From Symbiodinium natans (taxonomy: Eukaryota > Sar > Dinophyceae > Suessiales > Symbiodiniaceae), in assembly GCA_905221605.1 (NCBI GenBank), contig CAJNDS010000668.1:1542814-1606813 (forward strand): DNA of 64,000 bases, written 5' to 3'. The position numbers and the translations under genes were made by a program. The notes below the pieces were generated by a model. It was given only the letters and a program-made list of their open reading frames with translations. It had not been told where the DNA came from and did not search any database. Below, in pieces: positions 10,613-20,993 of this stretch (positions within the stretch are counted from its first letter, which is position 1; the number at the start of each line of letters is the position of its first letter).

Positions 10613-11913
10613 ACCTTAACACGGGCACCAGGCCCGAGAGCGAGGGAGGCAATGGCCTAGCCAATCAGATGCCCGACCGGGCCTCCTATGAGGTCCAGGG
10701 CAAGATCCGGTACCTGACCATGCTTGCTCGGGGGGGGTCAAGGGTGGTGTATACCCTTGACCGGGAACCCCGCTGGGTCCTGAAGGTGGGCCCCCAAGAT
10801 GCCCACCACTTCGAGTGGGAGCTTTTTGCGCTGTCCCTCGACTCCTGGCCCCAGGTCTGCCGGAGGTTCACCCTCCAGGTCGAGGTGTCTGGGCTCCCAG
10901 CCCAGGACCTGAAGGCCTTCACCGTTGAGCGGATGGTGGCCCCCATCCGCCCAACGCCGGACGGTTCGTTCCTCCAGATGTGCATTATGTTGTGCTTCTG
11001 GTGTGGACTACGCCTTCCGGAGGGGTACCTCCATCCCCGAGATCAAGGGGAGCATAACTGGGGGTACTTGGGAATGGCCAAGTACCACCGGTTAACGTCC
11101 CTGGAACGTAGCCAACTGGGGCATGAGGGAACACTATGGTTTCCCCAGCCAAACCGGGCTCGTCTCGTTCTTCCGGTGGTTTGACCAAGACTCCCCCACC
11201 CTTAGCAGCAAAGTCAAGAGGTGGGTCAGCCTCCACCATGCCAGCATCCCCATGCTGGCAAGCCTGTTGCTGTGGGAGTTAAAGAACATGGACATGGTGT
11301 TTGTCGAGGCTCTCATCGACATGAATGTCCTGTATGAGTTGCCGTCGCCAGACTCTGGGCGAGCACGACCCCTCGGCAACATCATGGAAGAGCCTCGCTG
11401 GGAGTTGGTTCCACTGAGGGAACCACCAGCTGATGCAGCCTAGGAGGTTGCATCCTCCCAGCGAGGACAGTAAAGAGGTACCATCCTCGCTACCGGAGCG
11501 GAACCCTGACCGCCTCCCTCTGACAGCCTGCACAAAGTGCACCAAAGGCCTTGAGGGACCTTTTGTCAGGAGGTTCCTAACCTCTCGTGAGGTACCAACC
11601 TCTGGTAGCATCCCGAAGAGGATGAAAGCAGAGGTTCATCCTCGCTGCCAGAGAGCACCCCTGGCCCTCCCCTCACGGTTTGCGCCCCTTGCACCAGAAA
11701 CCTGAGGAGGTTTTGCCAGGAGGTTTCTTTCCTCTCATGAGGTACAGCCTCTGGTAGCATCCCAAAGAGGATGGTAGTTTAGGAGGAGGTTGTTTCCTCC
11801 CCTGTACTTTAGGGCCAAAAGGGCCATCAGGAGTGCCAGTACAGAGGCACGGTTTTCGTAACCCAAACACCAAGACGGTGGATCGCATTTGTTCGCTCAA
11901 CTCGGAAAAAAAA
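10613..11913 (+). mobile_element. Non-autonomous element: kinase-like ORF on a LINE 3' UTR
   Basis: From 11425 to 11913 the sequence is a LINE 3' UTR (stop codon context GATGCAGCCTAGGAGG, 304-bp tandem duplication at 11463-11766, A-run). Upstream of it, 10613-11424 has no similarity to any LINE coding region in the window and instead holds a different ORF. The unit is flanked by minisatellite tails on both sides, as the LINE copies are. It looks like a gene mobilised by the LINE machinery through a borrowed 3' end. Its 5' part may be truncated. Confidence 0.7.
10670..11443 (+). pseudogene. Kinase-fold-like protein carried by the LINE 3' UTR
   Basis: The first frame (ATG 10670 to about 11110) reads YLTMLARGGSRVVY, WVLKV and EWELFAL, which resembles a glycine loop, the ATP-binding Lys and the helix C Glu of protein kinases. 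Later RDQGEHNWG resembles the RD....N catalytic loop. Near 11100-11123 the frame shifts and continues (REHYGF...) to a stop at 11443, just before the LINE-type UTR. No DFG motif is clear, so it may be a pseudokinase or a distant kinase-like fold. The family assignment is inference from motifs only. Confidence 0.45.
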
Positions 11914-11959
11914 TTGAACCCAGGTTGAATTCAGGTTGAACCTGGGTTCAATTCGCAGC
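11914..11959. repeat. 11-bp minisatellite before LINE copy 3
   Basis: Two to three TTGAACC-type units lie between the A-run of the kinase-carrying element and the spliced-leader remnant. Confidence 0.75.
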
Positions 11960-11980
11960 CCGTAGCCGTGCTGGCTCAAG
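11960..11980 (+). other. Dinoflagellate spliced-leader remnant at LINE 5' end
   Basis: CCGTAGCCGTGCTGGCTCAAG matches the conserved dinoflagellate SL (CCGTAGCCATTTTGGCTCAAG) at 18 of 21 positions, with the three mismatches in the central ATTT. It sits immediately before TTTTCGGCCC, the 5' boundary shared by copies 2 and 3. The element RNA was therefore probably trans-spliced before reverse transcription. SL remnants of this kind are known from retroposed dinoflagellate genes. Confidence 0.85.
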
Positions 11981-12083
11981 TTTTCGGCCCAAGGGGTAGC
12001 CTGAGGGAAGTTTCGGAGGTCTCAGCCTTCCTAGCCTGGTAGCCAGCCTAGGACAGTTTGCCGGAGGTGCCTTCCTCTTAGCC

Positions 12084-12964
12084 ATGGCCCCCCGCGAGTA
12101 CATCTGTTGCAGTGGTACAAGCTGCACAGGATGGATTTGGGCGGACAAGGCTAAGCAGAACCAGCTCTGCAAGAAGTGCAGAACACCATGGGCAAACAGC
12201 ATTCGCAAGGCGAGACAGAACTGGAGCCAGTGGAAGCCACAGTGGCCTACGGTCGCCGAGGCAGCTTACTGGCAGCCACCAAAGAAGCCCAAGACTCCGA
12301 AAGCACCACTGCCGAACAAGGTCAAGCCCTTGGAGTGGCGTGGGACAGTGTGCCTGAAGAGGTGCAAAAGAACCTCAAGGAGGCAGGGTACAAACCACCC
12401 AAGGCACAGGTCAAGGAAGAGGTGGACGATCTCACAGACCTGTGCCAGAAGCACGAAGCCGCCCTGCCGGAGGAGGTCAAAGCCTACCTGAAGGGCCTCA
12501 AGGCCAGTCAGGAGGTGACGCCCTCCCAAGCTGCAAGCCAGGCCAGCCAGAGCTGGCAAAGTGCAGCTGGCAAGCTCAAGCACATTGCTGATCAGAAGAT
12601 TGGCCTGCAGAAGCGCATTGACATGGCGAAGGAGTCATTAAGGCAGCTTCTACAAGAAATGATCGTGCTGAATGAGCAGGCCGAGAGGGCACAGAAGGCA
12701 GTCGAAGCAAGCTCAGGCCTGCTCAAAGAGAAAGTCTTCTGCGAATCCGCTGCGGACATGGAGGTCGACAGCATCCTCCATGAATTGGGGGTAAGCCTCA
12801 ACGAGGAGCAAGAGAAGAAGCTCCATGAAATTAAAGCGGAGAGAGAAGCAAAGAGGCGTCGCACACAGGAGGTCCCCACCCCTCCAGGCCTTGAGGAGCA
12901 AATCCAGGAGGGGATGCCTCCCGGAAATGCCAATGCCCCGCCAGGGTTTGGCCCGGTGGCCTAG
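12084..12964 (+). pseudogene. LINE ORF1 (copy 3), one frameshift
   Basis: Same start (MAPREYICC) and cysteine cluster as copy 2. A 4-base loss near 12326 splits the frame: the N-terminal 80 or so codons are in one frame and 12330-12964 in another. The C-terminus ends PPGFGPVA and is probably the genuine one. Confidence 0.8.
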
Positions 12965-12973
12965 GGACTCGGC

Positions 12974-13477
12974 GTGTGGGGCCTGGAGCCCCAAAGCAAG
13001 GGCCCCACAGAGCCAATGTGCGACCCCAGCCCAGGGCTGGAACACATGCTGCGAACTGCTCAGCAGTTCCTAGTTGCGTGTGCTGAATATTACAAGCGAG
13101 GTGCTCACATCAATCTACATGGGAAAAGATTGAGGGAGGCCTTGGGGAAACAACTTACTGCAGATAGCAGTGGTTGTGAACAAGGCTGGCAGAAGCCCAG
13201 CCACTTTTGTCGGCCTGGAAAGGAGTCGCCAGAAAGCGTTCCGATCACAGGGCCAAAGTTTTTCAAGCTGGACCTTACAGATGATGAGGCACCAGCAGAA
13301 GGCGAACAAATGAAGTCATCGTGGGAGGTGAACCCTGATGGGCACCCTCTGGTTACCCAAGGCGCCTCCCCGCCACAATGCAATGATGAAGCCCAGAAGG
13401 TGAGTGCTGGGTCAGCAGGAACGAGAGGAAGACCCTACCCACGGCGAGGGCACCGACTCAGAAGAGCCCAGCCATGA
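12974..13477 (+). pseudogene. LINE ORF1-ORF2 linker (copy 3)
   Basis: A 167-codon open stretch spans the part that copy 2 lost to the nested insertion, including CDPSPGLEHMLR and LDLTDDEAPAE. It leads into the acidic ORF2 leader but is cut short by the deletion near 13405. It starts 10 bases after the ORF1 stop, so ORF2 may begin near here. Confidence 0.5.
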
Positions 13478-13489
13478 GAAGGTTAAACC

Positions 13490-14695
13490 TTCCGCCTCGC
13501 CTGACCAGTATCTAAGTATCATGAGCGCCAATGTCACCAGTTTCAACAACGGGGCACTGGAGTGGGTGACCTCCTCCAAAGCCAAGGTGGTGTGTCTGCA
13601 GGAAACCCACCCCACACCGGAACTGCTGCATGGCAGGAGAGCCACACTGCAATCCCTAGGATGGGATCTCTATGCTGAGCCGGCCTCCCTGTCGGACAAG
13701 GGCACAAGGCTGGGGTTGTGCCTTTCCCAAAAACAGCGGAGTGTGGCAAAAAGCCACCTACCAATGCAAAGGGGCAGGCTACACAGCTGTGGGTCTGAGA
13801 CAAAGACGGTGGGACTACACGATTGTGTCCCTCTACCTGAGGGACACGGAAGGCCTAAATGGTCCCACGAATGCAGAGGTGCTATCCTCTCTGGTGGCTT
13901 TCGTAAGAACCCTCCCGGAACCCTGGATCATCCTGGGAGATTGGAACCTGGACCCGACCGAAGTTCAGGACACAGCACTGATTCAGGTGATGAGGGGGAG
14001 GATGGTAGCCGCTGGAGAGGCTACATGCAACCATGGGGCGGAACTGGACTAAACCAAGAATGGCAAGAGGTCCAACCCTCCCATTTCGCCATAATGGACA
14101 GGACCTGTGCCCAAGAGGACCAGAGCACCTGGCAACTGGCGCCACTGCCACGAAGCACAGAGAACTGGCAGAGGTTGGTGTGTGCAGGCGCAATGGGGAC
14201 CCTTAGTCTTGCAGCGACCTTCCACTGCCCCCAAAGGCTCTGAAGTGGGCTGGTGGGCACGAATGGCCAGAATCCTGGAGGAAGTGCCCGCCTCCCAGCA
14301 GCACCTACCGGACCTAGGCACCCTCCAAACCTGTCAAGACATTGCTGAAGGAACTGCCTTCCTCACAGAACTGTACAAGCAATGTTCAGCAAAAGAACCA
14401 CAGTGGCGGTCTTTGAGTGTCGCTGCCAGGCACAAGGAAGCGGCCCTCCAGATGCAGAGAGCCAAGGAGCAGCAGGCCCAATACAAGGACTGGCTCCAGG
14501 CGGGATTAGCGAAAGGGATGAGACCTCTCTATAGTTCTAGATCGGCCCTTCCAAAACCTCCCAGGCGAAGAGCGCCCAGGGGCCAGGAGGAAGCAGTGGG
14601 TCGCAATTTGGGGAGAGGTAGAATGTTCCCCCCCGATCAGCCAGACCCTGCTGGATGCAGCAAAAGCCTCCCCGCTGTTCAAAATAACAGCAGAG
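13490..14695 (+). pseudogene. LINE endonuclease remnant (copy 3)
   Basis: The SIMSANVTSFNN, CLQETH and GDWNLDP motifs are recognisable (13517-13960) in two frames, but the following 170 bases or so, with the LDFG and SDH-equivalent motifs, are deleted. The stretch before the RT (14107-14695) is also frameshifted. The domain cannot be functional. Confidence 0.75.
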
Positions 14696-15910
14696 GTGCT
14701 CGAGGCCATCCTCAAGAATGTCACCGACAAGGCAGGAGGTCTTGATGGGCTCACCTATGCTGCCCTCAAAAACCTCCCTGGACCGGCCTATGAGCAGCTC
14801 ACCCAAGTCCTGAACTTGGCTGAAACCACAGGAGTGGCGCCACAGCACTGGCAGGCGCACCATGTGGCACTCCTGCCCAAAAACGCTGAAATAGAAAGGC
14901 CCATAACCCTCACATCCATCACCTATCGGCTTTGGTGCTTCTGCAGAGCACAGGTCGTCAAGAAATGGATGCGAGAAACTGCAAAGAGGTTCCCATGGGA
15001 TAAAGCCTCCCCGGGTAACACTTGTCTAGAAACAGGCATGCAGAGACTCCTGAGAGGAGAGGTTAGCCGCGCAGCTAACAAACATGCCTGTGCGGTCCTG
15101 TTGGACCTGCAGACTTTCTATGACAGTGTTAATTGGACCAAATTGGAGGAGCGGATAGTGGCGACCGGCTTCCCGCCAGCTATAGCCCTCCTGGTCATGC
15201 AAGTCTACCGGGGAACGAGATATCTCGTGGCAGAGGATCTCCTTTCGGAGGGGATCCTCCCTGCGAGGGGCATCCTAGCAGGGTGCCCGTTCGCAACAAT
15301 GATGGCCAGGGTTTACCTCCAGCCAATAATGCAAGAAGCCGCTCAGCTCCGCAGTATCATCGCCTTAGACACCTGGGTGGATGACATCGGAGCGGATTTC
15401 GAAGCACGATATCCTGAGCAGGCAGCGTTTGCGGTTTATGAAGGTTACAAAACCCTTCGCCGGCTTCTGGAAGGTAGCGACCTCCGTTTGTCCCTCAAGA
15501 AAACAGGCTTCCTGTGCACCACTGCCGAAGCCAGAAGGGAGCTACAGAAGCTGCGCAAAGATGGGGACCCGGCTATCTGTGATAGCATGAAGGATTTAGG
15601 CCTGGACTGTGCCCTGGGTCGGGTCCGAAGGGTCAAGGTGCAGAGAGCCCGAAGGCACAAAGCGGGCAAACGACAGAAGAAGTTGAAACAACTGAGAGTC
15701 CCGAGTGTGCCGGCCAAGGTCCGCCTCTTCAGGGGAGGGGTTGCCTCCGTCCTTACTTGGGGTCACCAAGCCCAGGGAATGCCACCCACCCGGAGACAAA
15801 AGCTCCGGATTGCCTTGTGGCTGAACAGTGTGGCAGACAAAAGATGGGCAATCTGGAGGTGGCCCTGTCCTCCGTGGGGGATAGGGACCAAGACCCGGGC
15901 CGCACCATGA
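14696..15910 (+). CDS. LINE reverse transcriptase domain (copy 3), uninterrupted
   Basis: This is the longest intact RT in the array (about 400 codons). It runs from VTDKAGGLDGLTYAAL through LPKNAEIERPITL, motif A, GILAGCPF and WVDDIG to the basic post-RT segment. It is nearly identical to copy 2 but without the 10-base loss. The frame is broken near 15815 by an inserted base (CCTTGTGGCTG against CCTTGGCTG). Confidence 0.8.
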   Translation: MLEAILKNVTDKAGGLDGLTYAALKNLPGPAYEQLTQVLNLAETTGVAPQHWQAHHVALLPKNAEIERPITLTSITYRLWCFCRAQVVKKWMRETAKRFPWDKASPGNTCLETGMQRLLRGEVSRAANKHACAVLLDLQTFYDSVNWTKLEERIVATGFPPAIALLVMQVYRGTRYLVAEDLLSEGILPARGILAGCPFATMMARVYLQPIMQEAAQLRSIIALDTWVDDIGADFEARYPEQAAFAVYEGYKTLRRLLEGSDLRLSLKKTGFLCTTAEARRELQKLRKDGDPAICDSMKDLGLDCALGRVRRVKVQRARRHKAGKRQKKLKQLRVPSVPAKVRLFRGGVASVLTWGHQAQGMPPTRRQKLRIALWLNSVADKRWAIWRWPCPPWGIGTKTRAAP

Positions 15911-17698
15911 TGGTCCAAGTTGAGGCCTGGTTCCAGCTTAAGAAGCGCTGGGTAGGAAAGGAAGAGCTGCTGGAGAGAACATGGGGCCTCACCGTCCAAA
16001 GGCTGGAAGAGGCCAGCAGCAGGTGGCAAATGGTCAGGGGCCCGTCGGCAGCCACGGTTGCGTACCTGCTTGACATGGGTTGGCAGCCTAGAGGCAGTGA
16101 TGAATGGTTAGACACCCACGGCACCAAGCACACCATACACACCGCACAGCAGGAGTGTCGTGTCTTAGACCTCCTCCAGCAAACCTACCAGAAGGAGGTG
16201 AACCACGCATCGCCACTGGTCTTGCTGCCCCTGAGCTACAGGAGGGAGTCGACTGGACGGTAGGGAGGAAATTGCTGGGAGAAGGCGAACCACGAAAGCA
16301 GCTGCCTTGAGGTGCGTCTGGCAGGGTGCCTTGGTTTTGCAGCCAAAACTCTGCTATCAAAGTGTGCCCCCGATGCCACGAGGAAGCAGATTGGGAGCAT
16401 GTCCTCCTGGATTGTGCCTGGTGGGAGGCCCAAAACTGGGAGTTGCCAACATGGTTCCAAGAAGGCAGGGCCCAAGGCCCGAGATCACTGTGGACCAGCG
16501 GCCTCCCGCCCAAACCCAATTGGGAGGTACAGCCTCCACAGGAGGACAACCCCATCTTTCTGGGTATATGGGGAAACAAAGAGGCCCTCAATGAGCCGGA
16601 GCTTGTGTATGGCACAGATGCTAGTGGTGGCCCCTACACGGCGGACCCGAGACTCCGGCAGGTGGCATATGCAGTAGTAGCCTGCAAGAAACAGGGCCAA
16701 GAATACGTCCAGGTAGGAGCAATCGTAGGCCAAGTCCCTGGACCACAGACGGTTTTTCGGGGGGAGCTGTATGCCGTTCTGCAGCTGGCCCGTTATACCG
16801 AAGGCCCTATTGACACGACACTAGACTGCCTTGGTGTCCCAAAACGAGTCCGCAGCCCAAAGCCGGGCAAGACCCACGGTGACATCTGGTGGGAGCTGCA
16901 AACCACTGATGTCAACCGCCTCAAAATGAAATGGGTTCCATCCCATGTTTCAGAGGAGGAGTTCCTCCGCCATGGGTGCGGAAAACTCGTGGAGACAGCA
17001 GGTCAATGACCTGGCGGACAAGCTGTGTGGGGAAAAAGCGGCCGAGCTGGCCCACCCTGATGTCCGGGCAGCCAGTCAGTACCAGGACCATTGCAGCAAA
17101 AAAGCACAAGAATTCCTGGCGAGCAGGGCGGAAAAGGTCCTTACTGCCATTGGGGAAAATCAGCACCCAGTGTATAAGGTCTTCCTGCAGGAAAAGCAGG
17201 CTCGCAAGAGCAACGAGGCCACCTCCAGGCCCTGCAAAAAGCGCATTGGCTCCAACATAGGGAGAGGCCACATCACCACCCAACAGGAATGGTTCCAGGA
17301 GCTGGTCCGGACCAAACCTGTGCATGCGTGGGAATGGGAAGGTCTCAACCTCCGGTGTGCTCAGTGTCAACTTAAACTCCTGCACACAAAGAACCGCAAA
17401 ACCTTGGAAGCACTGGCAGCGCACCAGCAGAGTGACGGTTGAAGGGGTACATGTTACACATGTTTTAAAACTGCTCGGGAACAGACAACTGTGGGTCTGC
17501 GAAGGTTGTGGTGGACAGTTGTCCTTGAAGACTAAAAATGTTTCGCAAAAACTTTCAGTTGCATGCAGTTTTAAAAAGGACCCCAGGTGCAAGGCGCAGT
17601 TTAAGCCCGAGCCAACCAATGCCATCCGCAGCCTCTTTCAGCAGGTGCAAGCGACAGCCCAAGTTGCAGCAAGCAGACCCCCTGTGCAAAATCCCTGA
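15911..17698 (+). pseudogene. LINE post-RT, RNase H and C-terminal region (copy 3)
   Basis: Fragments in at least four frames (15911-16263, 16326-17009, 16945-17442, 17324-17698) add up to the zinc motif, RNase H (TDASGG, FRGELYAV, NDLADK) and the CxxC-rich tail. Near 17160 the reading is intact across the point where copies 1 and 2 are shifted, which proves that the C-terminal zinc region belongs to ORF2. Confidence 0.8.
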
Positions 17699-17743
17699 AG
17701 GCACCGGCAGCTGAAGCAACCTAGGAGGTTGCATCCTCCCAGT

Positions 17744-18055
17744 GAGGATAAAGTGAAGGTCATCCTCGCTACCAGAGAAGCCACTCCTGACCGATCCCCT
17801 CTAACAGCCTGCGCCAGGTGCGCCAGCGGCCTTGAGGGAACTTTTTGTCAGGAGGTTCCTAACCTCTCATGAGGTACCAGCCTCTGGTAGCATCCCAAAG
17901 AGGATGATAAGCTGAGGTTCATCCTCGCTGCCAGAGAACACACCCCTGGCCGATTTCCTCTCACGGTTTGCACCTAGTGCACCAGAAACCTTGAGGAATG
18001 TTTTGCCAGGAGGTTCAATCCTCTCATGAGGTACAACCTCTGGTAGCATCCCAAA
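17744..18055 (+). repeat. Tandem 156-bp duplication in LINE 3' UTR (copy 3)
   Basis: Exactly 312 bases, almost identical to 10138-10449. The UTR ends in ACTCGG and an A-run at 18203. Confidence 0.75.
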
Positions 18056-18204
18056 GAGGATGGTAGCTTAGGAGGAGGTGTTTTCCTCCCCCTGTACTAT
18101 AGGGCCAAGAGGGCCATCAGATGCGCCGGTACAGAGGCACGGTTTTCACAACCCAAACACCAAGAAGGTGGATCGCATTTGTTCGCTCAACTCGGAAAAA
18201 AATT

Positions 18205-18270
18205 CAATTCGAAACCTAGGTTGAACCTGGGTTGAACTTGGGTTGAACCTGGCTTGAACCTGGGTTGTTC
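18205..18270. repeat. 11-bp minisatellite
   Basis: Four to five GGTTGAACCTG-like units follow the 3' end of LINE copy 3. A second copy of this tract plus its downstream neighbour lies at 20147-20200. Confidence 0.8.
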
Positions 18271-20715
18271 AATCTTGAAAGGGGACGAGACTGTTTTTTG
18301 TTTCTTAAAGCAAAAAGAGGAGAAGAGAATTTATTCTAAATTTTGTTTTTCGTATTTCATTCTTCGAAAACTCAGAGGAGAAGGGAGAAGGGAATTTATT
18401 CTAAATTCCACCCCCCTCGAATTTCTCGAATCTTCTTTTGTTTTTTGTATTTCCTTATTCGAAAATCAAAGGAGTAGAGACGAGACAGTTGTTGTTTCTA
18501 AAAGTAAAGAGCGGGGGGGTTGGGGGGGGCGCAGCCCCCCCCATTTTGCCTGTTGTGAATTGGAAAGAGGGGAGAAGAGAGAAAGGACTTTAGTCTAAAT
18601 TTCACCCCCCTCAAATCTTGTTTTGTTTTTGTGTTTCATTGTTCAAAACTCAGAGGAGTAGAGACGAGATTGTTTTTGTTTTAAGAAGTAAAGAGCGGGG
18701 GGGTTGGGGGTGGGGCGGCGGGGAAAGGGGGCTTAAATGGGGCTTAAAGGGGGAGCTTAAGGGGGGGCTTAAGGGGGGCTTAAGGGGGGGCTTAAGGGGG
18801 GCTTAAAGGGGGGTTTCAGGGGGGGCTTAAAGGGGGGCTTGAAGAGGCTTAAAGGGGGCGTAAAGGGAGGCTTGAAGGGGGCCTTGAAGAGGGCTTAAAG
18901 GGGGTCTTAAGGGGGGGGGGCTGAAAGAAGATGAGAGAAGGGATTTATTCTAAATTCCACCCCCCTCGAATCTTGTTTTGTTTTTTGGATTTCATTATTC
19001 GAAGCCAGAGAAGTGAGACTTTAAACATTACCTTCTCTTCAAGAAGAGAGAGAAGGAAATTTAGTCTAAATTCCGCCCCCTGCCGCCAGAGAAAGGACTT
19101 TAGTCTAAATTTCACCCCCCTCAAATCTTGTTTTGTTTTTGTATTTCATTGTTCAAAACTCAGAGGAGTAGAGACGAGATTGTTTTTGTTTTAAGAAGTA
19201 AAGAGCGGGGGGGTTGGGGGTGGGACGGCGGGGAAAGGGGGCTTAAATGGGGCTTAAAGGGGGAGCTTAAGGGGGGGCTTAAGGGGGGCTTAAGGGGGGG
19301 CTTAAGGGGGGCTTAAGGGGGGGTTTCAGGGGGGGCTTAAAGGGGGGCTTGAAGGGGCTTAAAGGGGGCGTAAAGGGAGGCTTGAAGGGGGCCTTGAAGA
19401 GGGCTTAAAGGGGGTCTTAAGGGGGGGGGGGGCTGAAAGAAGATGAGGGAAGGGATTTATTCTAAATTCCACTCCCCTCGAATCTTGTTTTGTTTTTTGG
19501 ATTTCATTATTCGAAGCCAGAGAAGTGAGACTTTAAACATTACCTTCTCTTCAAGAAGAGAGAGAAGGAAATTTAGTCTAAATTCCGCCCCCTGCCGCCC
19601 CCCCCATTTTGCCTGTTGTGAATTGGAAAGAGGGGAGAAGAGAGAAAGGACTTTAGTCTAAATTTCACCCCCCTCAAATCTTGTTTTGTTTTTGTATTTC
19701 ATTGTTCAAAACTCAGAGGAGTAGAGACGAGATTGTTTTTGTTTTAAGAAGTAAAGAGCGGGGGGGTTGGGGGTGGGACGGCGGGGAAAGGGGGCTTAAA
19801 TGGGGCTTAAAGGGGGAGCTTAAGGGGGGGCTTAAGGGGGGCTTAAGGCGGGGCTTAAGGGGGGCTTAAGGGGGGGTTTCAGGGGGGGCCTAAAGGGGGG
19901 CTTGAAGGGGCTTAAAGGGGGCGTAAAGGGAGGCTTGAAGGGGGCCTTGAAGAGGGCTTAAAGGGGGTCTTAAGGGGGGGGGGGCTGAAAGAAGATGAGG
20001 GAAGGGATTTATTCTAAATTCCACCCCCCTCGAATCTTGTTTTATTTTTTGGATTTCATTATTCGAAGCCAGAGAAGTGAGACTTTAAACATTACCTTCT
20101 CTTCAAGAAGAGAGAGAAGGAAATTTAGTCTAAATTCCGCCCCCTTCAACCTGGGTTGAACTTGGGTTGAACCTGGCTTGAACCTGGGTTGTTCAATCTT
20201 GAAAGGAGACGAGACTGTTTTTTGTTTCTTAAAGCAAAAAGAGGAGAAGAGAATTTATTCTAAATTCCACCACCCTCGAATATTCTTTTGTTTTTCGTAT
20301 TTCATTCTTCGAAAACTCAGAGGAGAAGGGAGAAAGGAATTTATTCTAAATTCTACCCCCCTCGACTTTCTCGAATCTTCTTTTGTTTTTTGTATTTCCT
20401 TATTCGAAAATCAGAGGAGTAGAGACGAGACAGTTGTTGTTTCTAAAAGTAAAGAGCGGGGGGGTTGGGGGGGCGCAGCCCCCCCCATTTTGCCTGTTGT
20501 GAATTGGAAAGAGGGGAGAAGAGAGAAAGGACTTTAGTCTAAATTTCACCCCCCTCAAATCTTGTTTTGTTTTTGTATTTCATTGTTCAAACTCAGAGGA
20601 GTAGAGACGAGATTGTTTTTGTTTTAAGAAGTAAAGAGCGGGGGGGTTGGGGGTGGGGCGGCGGGGAAAGGGGGCTTAAATGGGGCTTAAAGGGGGAGCT
20701 TAAGGGGGGGCTTAA
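18268..20715. repeat. Composite satellite block (left part)
   Basis: A segment P (18268-18590) rich in TTTATTCTAAATT and CCCCCCTCGAATCTT is followed by three tandem units of about 510-550 bp (starting near 18600, 19100 and 19650). The whole P-plus-unit arrangement restarts at 20147. Each unit has a T-rich part, a (GGGGGGCTTAA)n minisatellite, and an AG-rich part. Open frames inside, such as GLKGGLRGG, are products of the repeat and not genes. Confidence 0.85.
18729..18921 (+). repeat. (GGGGGGCTTAA)n G-rich minisatellite, unit 1
   Basis: Runs of 4-9 G separated by CTTAA or CTTAAA. Repeated at 19239-19431, 19792-19984 and 20675-20715, continuing after the copia insertion at 29370-29524. Dense G-runs on one strand could form G-quadruplexes (inference). 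Confidence 0.85.
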
Positions 20716-20927
20716 TGTTAGAATACAAGGTCACAATTGGCATGCTTCCAGAGAAGCATTGGCACAGCGACATGCTCAACATGAGCATTGACTCGATGCT
20801 TTGGCTCAAGGCGGCACAAACAAGATTGCTGAGTGAGTGATTGCATCAAGTGACTTTGCTGTGCATCTTGTGTATTCTGGATTGTGTGATCAAACCAGTC
20901 TGTGAACATTGATCTTGTAAAATTTCA
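20716..20927 (+). repeat. Left LTR
   Basis: 212 bp starting TGTTAG and ending TTTCA, identical to the right LTR as read. It contains seven ATTG tetramers and, at about 20801-20811, TTTGGCTCAAG, which equals the last 11 bases of the dinoflagellate SL. The short ORF on its minus strand is not a gene. Confidence 0.95.
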
Positions 20928-20946
20928 TGGTAGCGGAGCTCTGCGG
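20928..20946 (+). promoter_or_regulatory. Primer-binding site
   Basis: TGGTAGCGGAGCTC directly follows the LTR. TGGTA at this place is the usual start of a PBS complementary to an initiator-Met tRNA 3' end (plant copia elements have TGGTATCAGAGC). The exact tRNA was not checked. Confidence 0.7.
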
Positions 20947-20993
20947 CGAAGCCCAGGGACTCCTTAACTGTGATTGAGCCCTACATTGCTAGG

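Larger units (their letters stand above)
11981..18203 (+). mobile_element. LINE copy 3, full-length ends, internal deletions
   Basis: This copy has the 5' UTR and 3' UTR of the family and an SL remnant in front. Relative to copy 2 it lacks about 280 bases near 13405, about 170 near 14050, 26 near 14142 and 30 near 14538, which destroy the endonuclease. It keeps the ORF1-ORF2 junction that copy 2 lost to its insertion. Confidence 0.9.

Noticed and set aside
18618-20791. ORFs reading GLKGGLRGG and MFCFCISLFKTQRS
   Set aside because: They are translations of the satellite and the G-rich minisatellite, recurring with the repeat unit.
20718-20909. 63-codon minus-strand ORF in the LTR
   Set aside because: Present in both LTRs only because they are identical; no motif and inside a regulatory repeat.
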